This document shows positions 1 through 9,910 of a DNA stretch of 64,000 nt, one piece after another. Every line of letters begins with the position of its first letter. The stretch's first letter is position 1. The translations under genes and the position numbers were made by a program. The notes under the pieces were generated by a model, which searched no databases, was not told the DNA's origin, and saw only the letters and a list, made by a program, of their open reading frames with translations. Origin of the DNA: an uncultured Ruegeria sp. (GTDB lineage Bacteria; Pseudomonadota; Alphaproteobacteria; Rhodobacterales; Rhodobacteraceae); the NCBI RefSeq assembly GCF_947497005.1, contig NZ_CANMFF010000002.1:248001-312000 (forward strand), given 5' to 3'.

Positions 1-1
1 T

Positions 2-1198
<1,197 letters not shown>

Positions 1199-1205
1199 TC
1201 TAGGT

Positions 1206-1234
1206 ACGGGGGCCAATGGCCCCCGTGTCTTTTG
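1206..1234 (+). terminator. Rho-independent terminator of eno
   Basis: A perfect 9-bp inverted repeat, ACGGGGGCC (1206-1214) and GGCCCCCGT (1218-1226), with a 3-nt loop is followed by GTCTTTT. It starts 8 nt after the eno stop codon, as expected for an intrinsic terminator. Confidence 0.85.
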
Positions 1235-1246
1235 AGGGGCAGGGCG

Positions 1247-1528
1247 TCAGCCTTTGATCTTCTTGATGATCATGCCGACAACAACCTGAACCACCAAACC
1301 TGCGACACCACCACCGACAAGATTCGCGGCCAGAGCCCCCAGATCCATGCCGCCCGCCGCAGCACCACCGGCCCCCAGCAAACCACTGAGCAGTTGACCG
1401 CCGCCTACGCCGCCCACGGCACCGGCAAACATGTTGCCAAGACTGCCCATGTCAGAGCCCTTGACGACCTTGCCGCCCCCTGTGCCGCCTATGGCACCGC
1501 CAACCAGTTGACCGATCAATTGTTCCAT
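1247..1528 (-). CDS. Small glycine-rich hydrophobic protein
   Basis: A 93-residue protein of unknown function. I start it at the ATG at 1528 (MEQLIGQLVGG), not at the upstream ATG at 1564, because AGAGGG lies 6 nt ahead of it. The sequence is dominated by Gly/Ala-rich repeats (GGAIGGTGGG, GAVGGVGGGQ, LGAGGAAAGG) and ends in a hydrophobic stretch followed by KKIKG. That suggests a membrane-associated or self-associating protein. It converges on eno with the eno terminator between them. No family is recognised with confidence; the composition argues for a real gene rather than a shadow. Confidence 0.6.
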   Translation of the reverse strand: MEQLIGQLVGGAIGGTGGGKVVKGSDMGSLGNMFAGAVGGVGGGQLLSGLLGAGGAAAGGMDLGALAANLVGGGVAGLVVQVVVGMIIKKIKG

Positions 1529-1916
1529 TTCTGACCCTCTGCGTTCATGGATATGAGATTTCAAGGGTCCTAATCGGACGCCCGCGGAACGGTCACGGGG
1601 AAAGATACCGAAGAAATGTCTGTTTCCGGGGGCGCTACCTGAGGTTGAGGGCGCCGCGCTCTGTTTTTCTCAGGGTGTTAGATCCTTACAATCAATCCGG
1701 AAAAACCGATGAAATATACCGAAAATCTGAATTTTCCTTGGGATTGAGGTGTGGTCTGAATTGGTCAGGTTAATCAGAAGGTTCCGGTGCACAGAAGCAA
1801 TAGAATGATCGCTGTGTTTCTAAAATAAATGCAAAAATCATGTTATGTGTGAACTTTTACCTAAATAAACACAAGCGCGTGATCTAGCCTGATTGCATCG
1901 CAGAAAGGAGACTACG
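1529..1916. other. Intergenic stretch, no gene recognised
   Basis: About 390 bases between the glycine-rich protein (leftward) and a small lipoprotein (rightward). The first half is GC-rich. From about 1680 to 1900 it becomes clearly AT-richer, as expected for divergent promoters. I see no convincing ORF, tRNA or strong terminator. An untranslated RNA cannot be excluded from sequence alone. Confidence 0.4.
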
Positions 1917-2081
1917 ATGTCTGTATCCAAATTCCTTCTGATAGCCACCGCAGCGTCCATCACAATTCTGTCCGCTTGCGCGGGTCCGGATACTTACCCA
2001 ATTACCGGCGACCCGGTTTCGTCGAATGATCCCGTACAGGACATGAATCCGGCTAATATTTTCCGGGGCGAGTCGCGTTAA
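1917..2081 (+). CDS. Small putative lipoprotein
   Basis: A 54-residue predicted lipoprotein of unknown function. The start at 1917 is preceded by AAAGGAG with a 6-nt gap, better than the in-frame ATG at 1893. MSVSKF is followed by a hydrophobic signal segment (residues 6-18) and a lipobox LSAC with the lipidated Cys at residue 21. The short mature part is polar, Asp/Pro/Asn-rich and ends in GESR. Residue +2 is Ala, which in classical enterobacterial sorting would favour the outer membrane. It converges with the GNAT gene: its TAA overlaps that gene's end by 4 nt. Confidence 0.65.
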   Translation: MSVSKFLLIATAASITILSACAGPDTYPITGDPVSSNDPVQDMNPANIFRGESR

Positions 2082-2527
2082 AGCGTTTTGCTCATCAGCA
2101 CGTACCTGTCGCGCGGCCTGAACCCGGTACGCAGATAAAGCTTCTGAGCGGCTTCGTTGTTTCGATCGACTTCCAGATGAAGGGCGGTCAAGCCTGCCCC
2201 AGCAAGGGCTTTGGGTAAATCCAGCATAACCTCGGTTGCGATACCGCGGCCCCGAACGGCAGGGCGGATATAGATCTCGTCCACGAAACCGTCCATGCCA
2301 CCAAACTCGACCGACCAGCCAAAGGTCAGGATGATATAGCCCAGAGGCGCGCGTCCGGGTCCGATGAGGTAGACACAGCCATGAGGGATACCTTCCAGCA
2401 ACGGGGTCAGTGCGTTTCTGGTTTTATCGGCGTCCTGATCCATCCCGGCCTCGGTATGAAACGCGGTGACCAGCGCCATCAGGCGATCCAGATCCTCGGG
2501 GCGCGCAAGGCGAAGAGAGGCGCTCAT
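2078..2527 (-). CDS. GNAT-family N-acetyltransferase
   Basis: A 149-residue single-domain GNAT acyltransferase, the usual length. The acetyl-CoA pyrophosphate-binding motif appears as RPAVRGRGIATEVM (about residues 88-101), and the C-terminal half has NNEAAQKLYLRTGFRPRDRY, the typical last GNAT motif. Substrate unknown. Its ATG at 2527 overlaps the stop of the upstream nucleoside hydrolase by 4 nt, so the two are probably translationally coupled. The pairing hints at, but does not prove, a small-molecule substrate linked to nucleoside salvage. Confidence 0.88.
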   Translation of the reverse strand: MSASLRLARPEDLDRLMALVTAFHTEAGMDQDADKTRNALTPLLEGIPHGCVYLIGPGRAPLGYIILTFGWSVEFGGMDGFVDEIYIRPAVRGRGIATEVMLDLPKALAGAGLTALHLEVDRNNEAAQKLYLRTGFRPRDRYVLMSKTL

Positions 2528-3465
2528 AGTCTGGCCAGCCTTTCTGTCAGCAGGGCAAAGAACCCGTCAGCGTCGACTTCCCCCACAAACAGCGCATTGG
2601 GGGAGCGGTCAGTCACACCCCACCAATCCGCAACGGTCATGCCCAGGGTCAGTTCGGACTGGATCTCAATTTCCACATTCACAAAACGACCGGTGAACAG
2701 CTCTGGTCGGATCAGATAGGCAGTTACGCACGGGTCATGCAGAGGCGCGCCTGTGCTTCCGTATTTCTCTTTGTCAAACCGCTCGAAGAAATCAGTCATC
2801 TCGGCCACGGCGATTCCGACATTGCTCCCGATCGCACGGAAAGCGTCATTGCGCGGCTTGGTGACCAGGGCTTTGTGCGTGACGTCCAGCGGCATCACCA
2901 CTAATTGTACACCAGATTTAAACACAATATCAGCGGCTTCAGGGTCGACATGAATGTTGAATTCGGCGGTGGGAGTAATGTTCCCCACCTCGAAATACGC
3001 CCCACCCATTAGAACGATTCCCTGAACCCGATCGACGATATCAGGGGCTTTGCGGAAAGCGGTCGCGATATTCGTCAGTGGCCCCAAAGGGCAAAGAGTT
3101 ACGGTTCCCGGTTCTTCAGCACGCAGTGTTTCGATGATGAAATCCACCGCGTGCCCATCGGACAAAGGCATTTGCGGATCAGGCAGGTCCGGGCCATCCA
3201 GCCCGGTCTTGCCATGTACATGTTCCGCCGTAATCAGCGCGCGGTTCAACGGTCGGTCGCAGCCCGCATAAACTGGCACATCAGTCCGACCGGCCAGCTC
3301 GCAGACGATTCGCGCGTTCTTGGCCGTCAGCTCCAGTGGGACGTTGCCTGCAACCGCAGTGATGCCCAGAACCTCAATCTCGTCGGGACTGGCCAGCGCC
3401 AGCAGGATAGCGACAGCATCGTCCTGTCCGGGATCGGTGTCGATGATGATCTTGCGAGGGGGCAT
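2524..3465 (-). CDS. Inosine-uridine preferring nucleoside hydrolase family protein
   Basis: Hydrolyses the N-glycosidic bond of ribonucleosides to ribose and free base (salvage). 313 residues, typical for the family. The N-terminal Ca2+-binding aspartate cluster DTDPGQDDA is at residues 9-17. AEFNIHVDPEAA in the middle and GAPLHDPCVTAYLI near residue 240 supply further metal- and ribose-binding residues. SD-like GGAG precedes the ATG. Base specificity cannot be read from sequence. First gene of a two-gene operon with the GNAT enzyme. Confidence 0.92.
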   Translation of the reverse strand: MPPRKIIIDTDPGQDDAVAILLALASPDEIEVLGITAVAGNVPLELTAKNARIVCELAGRTDVPVYAGCDRPLNRALITAEHVHGKTGLDGPDLPDPQMPLSDGHAVDFIIETLRAEEPGTVTLCPLGPLTNIATAFRKAPDIVDRVQGIVLMGGAYFEVGNITPTAEFNIHVDPEAADIVFKSGVQLVVMPLDVTHKALVTKPRNDAFRAIGSNVGIAVAEMTDFFERFDKEKYGSTGAPLHDPCVTAYLIRPELFTGRFVNVEIEIQSELTLGMTVADWWGVTDRSPNALFVGEVDADGFFALLTERLARL

Positions 3466-3519
3466 GCGCGTCTCCGGCGGTCGTGAAGGTGGGACACTCG
3501 CAAGTGTCGGATCGCTTGT

Positions 3520-4386
3520 CTACCCGTTTCTGGGTGCGGCTATCGCATCCACCGGCGGGAGTTTGCCGTTGGCGCGATGCTCTTCATTTTTGACCTCATC
3601 CCAGAGCGCGTCCATCTCGGCCAGATCGCTTTGTGAGGGCGTCTTGCCTCGCTCGGCCAGCCGGGCCTCGACTTGTTCGAAACGACGCGTGAACTTGGCA
3701 TTGGTACGGCGCAGGGCGGCTTCGGGTTCGATCCCCAGATGGCGGCCCAGATTGACCATGACAAAGAGCAGATCGCCGAATTCATCCTCAAGCGCATCAG
3801 CATCCATCTTGTCACGTGCCTCTTCCAGCTCGGCGGCTTCTTCGGTGATCTTTGCCAGCACATGGCTGGCATCGGGCCAGTCAAATCCCACACGAGCGGC
3901 ACGTTTCTGCAGCTTATGGGCACGCAGAAGGGCGGGCAGGTTGGCTGCGACGCCGTCCAGCGCGCCTTGCTGTTCCTTGCCTGCGCGCTCAGCGGCCTTG
4001 ATAGATTCCCAGTCCTTGGTTTGCTGGTCAGCTGATTTGTCACGCGATTCATCGCCAAACACATGCGGGTGGCGGTTAACCATCTTGTCAGACATGGTCC
4101 GCACCACGTCCTGAAAGGTGAAATGCCCGGCCTCTTCAGCCATTTGCGCATGGAAGACGGATTGGAACAGCAGGTCGCCCAGCTCTCCTTTCAGCTCATC
4201 ATAGGCCTTGCGTTCGATGGCGTCGGCGACCTCATAGGCCTCTTCGATCGTATAAGGCGCGATGGTCGCGAAATCCTGTTCGATATCCCACGGACAGCCG
4301 GATTGGGGATCGCGCAGGCGGCGCATAATTTCCAACAGACGCTCGATACCCGCATCACTGTCATGGATCAGTGGATTTTCGACCAT
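3520..4386 (-). CDS. mazG: Nucleoside triphosphate pyrophosphohydrolase MazG
   Basis: House-cleaning enzyme that hydrolyses non-canonical or excess NTPs to NMP and PPi. I start it at 4386 (MVENPLIHDS), where AAAGGG stands 6 nt upstream; this gives 288 residues. Two all-alpha MazG domains are present. The N-terminal one has the metal-binding EEAYE...ELGDLL pattern (residues 48-73), and the C-terminal one has EEAAELEEA...EDEFGDLLF. The open frame extends far upstream to 5277, but that part is antisense to the amidohydrolase and is not coding. Divergent from the M20 gene. Confidence 0.94.
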   Translation of the reverse strand: MVENPLIHDSDAGIERLLEIMRRLRDPQSGCPWDIEQDFATIAPYTIEEAYEVADAIERKAYDELKGELGDLLFQSVFHAQMAEEAGHFTFQDVVRTMSDKMVNRHPHVFGDESRDKSADQQTKDWESIKAAERAGKEQQGALDGVAANLPALLRAHKLQKRAARVGFDWPDASHVLAKITEEAAELEEARDKMDADALEDEFGDLLFVMVNLGRHLGIEPEAALRRTNAKFTRRFEQVEARLAERGKTPSQSDLAEMDALWDEVKNEEHRANGKLPPVDAIAAPRNG

Positions 4387-4452
4387 TGCGAACCCTTTCA
4401 TTCCGGTGTCAGATGCATCCATTCCGCAGTCCCGATCAGGAGTCCACCCCAG

Positions 4453-5616
4453 ATGCCCGTCGTCAACCGAATTGCCGATTTCTCTGCCGATATGACCAGA
4501 TGGCGCCAGTATCTGCATACCATCCCCGAACTGGAATTCGAGTGCTATGAAACCGCGGCCTTTGTGGCCGAGCGTCTGCGTGAGTTCGGGGTCGATGAGT
4601 TGCACGAGGGCATCGCCAAAACCGGGATGGTCGCGATCATCAACGGGCAGGGCGACGGGCCGACGATCGGTCTGCGCGCAGACATGGATGCTCTTCCGAT
4701 CCCCGAAGAGACCGGAGTGGAGTATGCCTCTCAGAACCCCGGAAAGATGCATGCCTGCGGGCATGACGGGCATACCACGATGCTGCTGGGGGCAGCGCGG
4801 TATCTGGCCGAGACGCGAAATTTCAGAGGCCGCGTCGCTTTGATCTTTCAGCCTGCCGAAGAAGAAGGCGGTGGCGCAGGCGTTATGGTCGAAGAAGGAA
4901 TCATGGAGCGGTTTGATATCTCTCAGGTCTATGGCATCCACAACGATCCGGGAAATCCGGAAGGGGCGTTCTATACCACCCCGGGTCCGATCATGGCGGC
5001 GGTGGATTCGTTTGAGATCCATATCCAGGGTGTCGGAGGGCATGGGGCGATGCCGCATCAGGCCCGCGACCCGGTTATGGCGGCCTGTGGCATTGCTCAG
5101 GCGATCCAGACCATTGTCAGCCGCAACCATTATGCAGTGGAGGATCTGGTGGTTTCGGTTACCCAGATTCACACAGGAACAGTCAATAACGTAATCCCTG
5201 ATACCGCCTATCTGAATGGCACGGTGCGCACCTTCGATCCTTCTGTACAGAAGATGGTGAAAGAGCGGATGGAGCAAATCGTTCAGGGGCAGGCGGCTTC
5301 ATACGGGGTAGAGGCACGTTTGGATTATCAGGTCGGATATCCAGCTACGATCAATGATTCTGAAAAGACTGCTTTTGCTGCCGAAGTCGCGCGCGAAGTG
5401 TCCGGGCCCGAGCGGGTGGTCGACACAATGGGGCGCGACATGGGGGCCGAGGATTTTTCTTACATGCTTCAATCGCGGCCGGGTGCCTATCTGTTTCTGG
5501 GGCAGGGTGATGGCGCAGGGCTGCATCACCCGAAATACAATTTCAACGATAATATCGCGCCGGTGGGGGCTTCGTTCTTCGCGCGGATCGTGGAAAAGGC
5601 GCAGCCGCTGGGCTGA
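4453..5616 (+). CDS. M20-family amidohydrolase (hippurate/amino-acid amidohydrolase type)
   Basis: A 387-residue zinc metallo-amidohydrolase of the M20D (AbgB/HipO-like) group, which cleaves N-acyl amino acids or related amides. Metal and active-site motifs: RADMDALP (75-82), HACGHDGHTTML (100-111), QPAEEEGGGA (133-142) and MGAEDFSYM near the C terminus. A dimerisation domain lies between. I place the start at 4453; the open frame runs upstream, but those residues are antisense to mazG. It is followed after 12 nt by an agmatinase gene, so the natural substrate may be an N-acylated amine or amino acid feeding arginine/agmatine breakdown (inference). Confidence 0.9.
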   Translation: MPVVNRIADFSADMTRWRQYLHTIPELEFECYETAAFVAERLREFGVDELHEGIAKTGMVAIINGQGDGPTIGLRADMDALPIPEETGVEYASQNPGKMHACGHDGHTTMLLGAARYLAETRNFRGRVALIFQPAEEEGGGAGVMVEEGIMERFDISQVYGIHNDPGNPEGAFYTTPGPIMAAVDSFEIHIQGVGGHGAMPHQARDPVMAACGIAQAIQTIVSRNHYAVEDLVVSVTQIHTGTVNNVIPDTAYLNGTVRTFDPSVQKMVKERMEQIVQGQAASYGVEARLDYQVGYPATINDSEKTAFAAEVAREVSGPERVVDTMGRDMGAEDFSYMLQSRPGAYLFLGQGDGAGLHHPKYNFNDNIAPVGASFFARIVEKAQPLG

Positions 5617-5628
5617 CGGGGTAAAGAA

Positions 5629-6603
5629 ATGGCACTGGAAGATGCAAAGAACCAGGTGGATGAGGCGTTCACCAACCCGGATCTCAAAGGGTTATCTTAT
5701 GAAAACACGTTTGGCGGGGCGACATCGTTTCTGCGGCGGCTCTACACAAAGAACCTGACCGGAGTGGATATCGCCGTGACCGGCGTTCCCTTTGATCAGG
5801 CCGTCACGAACCGCCCCGGCACCCGGCTTGGCCCGCGCGCGATCCGCGAAGCCAGCGCGCTGCAATCGCCCGACGCACCCTATGGATGGCCTTATGATCC
5901 GCTGAGCGAACTGGCGATCGTTGATTATGGCGATATGGCTTATGACTACGCCAATATCCCGGCTTTTCCTGACACGCTGACCGATCATATCCGCACTATT
6001 CTGGCCGCAGACGTAGCCTCGGTCACACTGGGGGGCGATCACTATATCAGCTTTCCGATTCTAAAAGCTTATGCCGAGAAATACGGGCCGATGTCGCTGC
6101 TGCAATTTGATGCGCACACAGATACCTGGGCTGATGACGACATGTCCCGGGTCGATCACGGGACGATGTTCTACAAGGCGGTAAAATCCGGCATCGTGGA
6201 TCCCAAGCGTTCTGTTCAGGTCGGTATCCGAACCACCAACGAGGACACGCTGGGCGTGAACATTATCGATGCGCGCGAGGTTTATGAATCCGGGCCTGCT
6301 GTTGTGGCGGAAAAGATCAAAGGCATTCTGGGTGACAGCCCCGTTTACCTGAGCTTTGACATCGACGGGCTGGACCCGGCCTTTGCCCCGGGCACGGGCA
6401 CGCCGGTTTGGGGTGGGCTCAGCTCGATCCAGGCGCAGATCATCCTGCGCGACATCGCCGGGATTAACATCAAGGGCGGCGATGTGGTGGAGGTTTCTCC
6501 ACCCTTTGACACCTCGGGCGCGACGGCAATTGCGGGCGCGCATGTAGCGACACAGATCATTTGCCTGCTGGGGTGGGACAAGCTGGCAAAGACAAAAGAG
6601 TGA
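5629..6603 (+). CDS. speB: Agmatinase (SpeB type)
   Basis: Binuclear-manganese ureohydrolase, predicted to split agmatine into putrescine and urea. 324 residues. Metal ligands visible: H138 in GGDHYIS, D161-H163-D165 in FDAHTD, and D244/D246 in SFDIDGLDPAFAPGTGTP. The segment VDHGTMFYKAVKSG (175-188) matches what I recall of Escherichia coli SpeB more closely than the guanidinobutyrases, so agmatine is the best-supported substrate. Tightly spaced after the amidohydrolase (12 nt) and 88 nt before a second ureohydrolase. Confidence 0.9.
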   Translation: MALEDAKNQVDEAFTNPDLKGLSYENTFGGATSFLRRLYTKNLTGVDIAVTGVPFDQAVTNRPGTRLGPRAIREASALQSPDAPYGWPYDPLSELAIVDYGDMAYDYANIPAFPDTLTDHIRTILAADVASVTLGGDHYISFPILKAYAEKYGPMSLLQFDAHTDTWADDDMSRVDHGTMFYKAVKSGIVDPKRSVQVGIRTTNEDTLGVNIIDAREVYESGPAVVAEKIKGILGDSPVYLSFDIDGLDPAFAPGTGTPVWGGLSSIQAQIILRDIAGINIKGGDVVEVSPPFDTSGATAIAGAHVATQIICLLGWDKLAKTKE

Positions 6604-6691
6604 ACCCGCGCAATAACGCGTTAACCAATAGTTAGCCATACGTCCGGTATGTGCTGGATCAAGTGAATGACAGGAATGGGGAATAACGCGC

Positions 6692-7639
6692 ATGACTGAA
6701 TTCAACCAACCGGTCAGCGGCAATGATCTGGCGCGATTCTCGGGGCCGAATACGTTCATGCGCCTGCCGCAGGCGGCCTCTTTGGCGGGTTTGGATGTGG
6801 CGGTGCTGGGGATTCCGATGGATATCGGAACTTCGTGGCGGTCTGGCACGCGGTTCGGGCCGAAACAGATCCGCAGCGAAAGCGCGATGATCCGGCCTTA
6901 CAACATGGCCACGTCGGCTGCCCCGTTCGACAGTCTGCAGATCGCCGACATTGGGGATCTTGCGATCAACACATTCTCATTGGCCGAAAGCCTCAGGATC
7001 ATCAAGGAAAGCTATGATGCGATCCTGGAGAAGAATGTGATCCCGGTGGCGATGGGTGGCGATCATTCGATCACTCTGCCGATCCTGCGGGCCATTGCGG
7101 CAAAGCATGGCCCGGTGGCTTTGGTGCATGTGGATGCCCATGCGGATGTGAACGATGAGATGTTTGGCGAAAAGGAAACCCACGGCACTGTTTTCCGCCG
7201 TGCCTTTGAGGAGGGGCTGATTGTCCCTGACAAGACCTTTCAGATCGGCATTCGCGGCTCGGGCTATGCGGCCTCGGATTTTACCGAAGCCAGGGATTGG
7301 GGGTTCCGCCAGTTCCCGGCCTGGGAGCTGTGGCAGCAGAACCTGACGCAGATCGGGTCGCAGATCCGCAAGATCATCGGGGATCATCCGGTTTATGTCA
7401 CTTACGATATCGACAGCCTGGACCCGGCATTTGCACCGGGCACCGGTACGCCGGAGATTGCCGGGTTGACCACGCCACAAGCGCTGCAACTGATTCACGC
7501 GTTGCAGGGCGTGAATGTGGTGGGGTGTGATCTGGTCGAGGTCTCTCCGCCTTATGATCCGTCGGGCAACACGGCGCTGACGGCCGCGAACCTGATCTAT
7601 GAGATGCTGTGCATCCTGCCGGGTGTGACGTCACGGTAA
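6692..7639 (+). CDS. Ureohydrolase, guanidinobutyrase-like agmatinase-family paralogue
   Basis: Second manganese ureohydrolase, 315 residues. Ligands: H125 in GGDHSITLP, D148-H150-D152 in VDAHADVND, and D239/D241 in TYDIDSLDPAFAPGTGTP. Its substrate-loop residues (SWRSGTRFGP; FGEKETHGTVFRRAFEEG) differ from the SpeB copy next door and resemble the 4-guanidinobutyrase/3-guanidinopropionase branch as I remember it. It probably acts on a guanidino acid rather than agmatine. The 88-nt gap upstream could hold its own promoter. The exact substrate is inference. Confidence 0.85.
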   Translation: MTEFNQPVSGNDLARFSGPNTFMRLPQAASLAGLDVAVLGIPMDIGTSWRSGTRFGPKQIRSESAMIRPYNMATSAAPFDSLQIADIGDLAINTFSLAESLRIIKESYDAILEKNVIPVAMGGDHSITLPILRAIAAKHGPVALVHVDAHADVNDEMFGEKETHGTVFRRAFEEGLIVPDKTFQIGIRGSGYAASDFTEARDWGFRQFPAWELWQQNLTQIGSQIRKIIGDHPVYVTYDIDSLDPAFAPGTGTPEIAGLTTPQALQLIHALQGVNVVGCDLVEVSPPYDPSGNTALTAANLIYEMLCILPGVTSR

Positions 7640-7704
7640 GCCGGCCGGAATGACTTGCCCCGCCGTTTGATCCGCATAGAGTTTCACCAAGAGGATAATG
7701 CGGG

Positions 7705-8109
7705 ATGAGAAAGATGGTTCTTTGGGCAGTGATCGCGCTTGTGGTCGGGCTGGGCGCTTATGTCCGGTTGGCCCCGTCAGATCCCGCCCAATGGCATGTT
7801 GCGCCGGTTGCAGCGGATAATCAGGACCTGCCAAATGGCGTGCTGCGTGTTGTGGAAACCGGCCCGGATGGGTTGCAGCGTTTCGATCAGATCGTCCGCG
7901 CCACGCCGCGCACTTCGGTGCTGGCGGGCTCGGTCGGTGAGGGCATGATCACCTATGTCACCCGCTCGAAATGGATCGGTTTTCCCGACTATTCCACCAT
8001 TCAACAAGACGGCGACTTCCTGCGTATCCATGGCCGCCTGCGATTTGGTCGCAAGGACTTCGGGGTGAACAAGGCGAGGGTAGATGGTTGGCTGGAAACG
8101 TTGCAATAA
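7705..8109 (+). CDS. DUF1499 family membrane-anchored protein
   Basis: A 134-residue protein with one N-terminal transmembrane or uncleaved signal segment (about residues 4-20). It is followed by a compact domain ending in RFGRKDFGVNKARVDGWLETL, the characteristic C-terminal signature of DUF1499. The biochemical role of the family is unknown to me. Located 65 nt after the ureohydrolase, same strand, but with no obvious link to guanidino metabolism. Confidence 0.8.
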   Translation: MRKMVLWAVIALVVGLGAYVRLAPSDPAQWHVAPVAADNQDLPNGVLRVVETGPDGLQRFDQIVRATPRTSVLAGSVGEGMITYVTRSKWIGFPDYSTIQQDGDFLRIHGRLRFGRKDFGVNKARVDGWLETLQ

Positions 8110-8145
8110 GTTGAAATTGTAGAGTTAAATGGTCATTTGTTTAGT

Positions 8146-8499
8146 ATGAACAACCATAAGCGAAAGTTTCACCGGGCATTGTCCGAAATGGAAGAGGCTG
8201 GTGTCACGCAGAGTATACGAATTGACACTGATCTTTGGCGTTTACGAAGGTTCGGTTTAAAACCAAATCCGTTCCTCTATTGGGAGTCGCCTCTTGCCAG
8301 TGTCGCTGTGTTTGTTTTGTTGGTTTCGTTGATTTCCTTGGTTCAAGCGGGAGCAATGGTCCTATTTGGAAAATACCTTTGGCTTCCTGACATACTCGGG
8401 CCCGCGGTAATAGCCGCGGCACCACTCACTTTTCTTACGATTGCGCTCAGACTGTATCAGCGCAAGGCGTACAAATTGAGTAGGTGGGAAGACTTGTAG
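8146..8499 (+). CDS. AT-rich membrane protein, possibly DUF6404-like
   Basis: A 117-residue protein with a charged N-terminal helix (KRKFHRALSEMEEAGV) and two hydrophobic segments (about 47-70 and 80-100), ending in a basic tail. The pattern of a short soluble head, the phrase LWRLRRFGLKPNP, then two TM helices recalls DUF6404, but I cannot confirm it. I start at the ATG at 8146; the frame also has a TTG at 8137, and neither has a clear ribosome-binding site. Codon use and base composition are visibly AT-richer than the neighbours, suggesting recent acquisition. Confidence 0.55.
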   Translation: MNNHKRKFHRALSEMEEAGVTQSIRIDTDLWRLRRFGLKPNPFLYWESPLASVAVFVLLVSLISLVQAGAMVLFGKYLWLPDILGPAVIAAAPLTFLTIALRLYQRKAYKLSRWEDL

Positions 8500-8502
8500 C
8501 GC

Positions 8503-8793
8503 TCACAGAGCGCTTTCAAAGCCAAAGGGCATTTCCAGAACGGGTAAGTTCGACTGCAACCCAGACGACAGACACCCTTCCTGCACCTCACGCCACATGG
8601 GCACGTTCAGCGACATCTGACATTGAGCTGTGAACATGCGGCCATCAACCTGCAGGCAGATCATCTCTCCCAGTTCGATGCGGGACCCGGACGTGTCGGT
8701 GCAATAGCAATCGCGGGTCTTGCCGTCGGGGCCGATATAGTCCGCCAAAACCGGCGTAGAGGTTAGCATCAGAGCAAGAACATACCGTGTCAT
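8503..8793 (-). CDS. Small secreted Cys-containing protein
   Basis: A 96-residue protein with a plausible cleavable signal peptide (MTRYVLALMLTSTPVLA, cut near residue 17/18). The mature part of about 78 residues contains five cysteines (DCYC, MICL, AQC, EGC) suited to disulphides or metal binding in the periplasm. No family recognised. It converges with the AT-rich membrane protein and diverges from prfA. Confidence 0.65.
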   Translation of the reverse strand: MTRYVLALMLTSTPVLADYIGPDGKTRDCYCTDTSGSRIELGEMICLQVDGRMFTAQCQMSLNVPMWREVQEGCLSSGLQSNLPVLEMPFGFESAL

Positions 8794-8836
8794 GTGACCA
8801 GCTTAGCACGACGTTGCCCTTGACCAAAGCCCCCGG

Positions 8837-9910
8837 ATGATAGACACCGCGCGGATGATCCCCGAAGAACGTCTTGAACAGATCACCCAGCGTTTCCAAT
8901 ACCTAGAAGCCGCTATGGCCGATGGGGCATCAGGTGGTGATATTGCGACTTTGGCCAAGGAATATTCCGACCTCAAACCGGTGGTTGACCAGATCATGGC
9001 ATGGCGCCAGCTGGTATCTGATCTGGGTGAGGCGAAAACGATGTTGGCCGACCCGGATATGAAGGAACTTGCCGAGGAGGAAATTCCCGAGTTGCAAGCC
9101 CGTATCCCCGAAGCAGAACATGCATTGCAACTGGCGCTGCTCCCGAAGGACGCAGCGGATGCGCGCCCGGCCATGTTGGAAATTCGTCCCGGTACCGGTG
9201 GGGACGAGGCTGCTTTGTTCGCGGGCGATCTGCTGCGCATGTATCAACGCTATGCCGAAGCACGTGGTTGGCGGTTTGAAGTTATCGAAGAACAGGCCTC
9301 GGATCTTGGCGGCATCAAGGAAGTGGTGGCCCACATCAAGGGCGACAACGTCTTTGCCCGAATGAAATACGAATCCGGCGTGCACCGGGTGCAGCGTGTA
9401 CCCGAGACTGAAAGCGGCGGGCGCATACATACATCGGCCGCAACCGTGGCAGTTTTGCCCGAGGCCGAGGATGTGGATATTCAGATCGACGCCAACGACA
9501 TCCGTATCGATACGATGCGCAGTTCAGGTGCGGGTGGGCAGCATGTGAACACTACCGATTCGGCGGTACGGATTACACACCTTCCGACTGGGTTGGTTGT
9601 GACGAGTTCCGAGAAGTCCCAGCATCGCAACCGCGAGATTGCCATGCGGGTGATGAAAACGCGACTTTATGATCTGGAGCGGCAGCGGATCGACAGCGCA
9701 CGCTCAGCAGATCGCGCCAGCCAGGTGGGCTCGGGGGACCGCTCAGAACGCATTCGCACCTATAATTTTCCACAGGGGCGGATGACGGATCACCGGATCA
9801 ATCTGACGCTTTATAAGTTGGATCAGGTGATGCAGGGCGATCTGGACGACGTGATTGACGCCCTTTCGGCAGATGATCAGGCCCGTCTGCTGGCCGAGAT
9901 GGCGCAATGA
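8837..9910 (+). CDS. prfA: Peptide chain release factor 1
   Basis: Class I release factor reading UAA and UAG. 357 residues from this ATG. A second ATG at 8855 ([11 protein letters not shown]) is also plausible and neither has a strong Shine-Dalgarno, so the exact start is open. The stop-codon recognition tripeptide of RF1, P-x-T, is PET at residues 189-191. The peptidyl-hydrolysis GGQ is at 233-235 in [12 protein letters not shown]. Overlaps prmC by 4 nt (ATGA), so the factor and the enzyme that methylates its GGQ glutamine are made together. Confidence 0.97.
   Translation: MIDTARMIPEERLEQITQRFQYLEAAMADGASGGDIATLAKEYSDLKPVVDQIMAWRQLVSDLGEAKTMLADPDMKELAEEEIPELQARIPEAEHALQLALLPKDAADARPAMLEIRPGTGGDEAALFAGDLLRMYQRYAEARGWRFEVIEEQASDLGGIKEVVAHIKGDNVFARMKYESGVHRVQRVPETESGGRIHTSAATVAVLPEAEDVDIQIDANDIRIDTMRSSGAGGQHVNTTDSAVRITHLPTGLVVTSSEKSQHRNREIAMRVMKTRLYDLERQRIDSARSADRASQVGSGDRSERIRTYNFPQGRMTDHRINLTLYKLDQVMQGDLDDVIDALSADDQARLLAEMAQ

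Noticed and set aside
1640..1690. GC-rich inverted segments followed by TTTTT near 1663-1675, possible terminator
   Set aside because: The arms pair poorly and no gene ends nearby on that strand.
4063..4452. Upstream extension of the amidohydrolase frame
   Set aside because: Antisense to mazG; the M20 fold starts near MPVVNRIADF at 4453.
4387..5277. Upstream extension of the mazG frame
   Set aside because: Antisense to the M20 amidohydrolase; MazG homology begins at the ATG at 4386 with its own Shine-Dalgarno.
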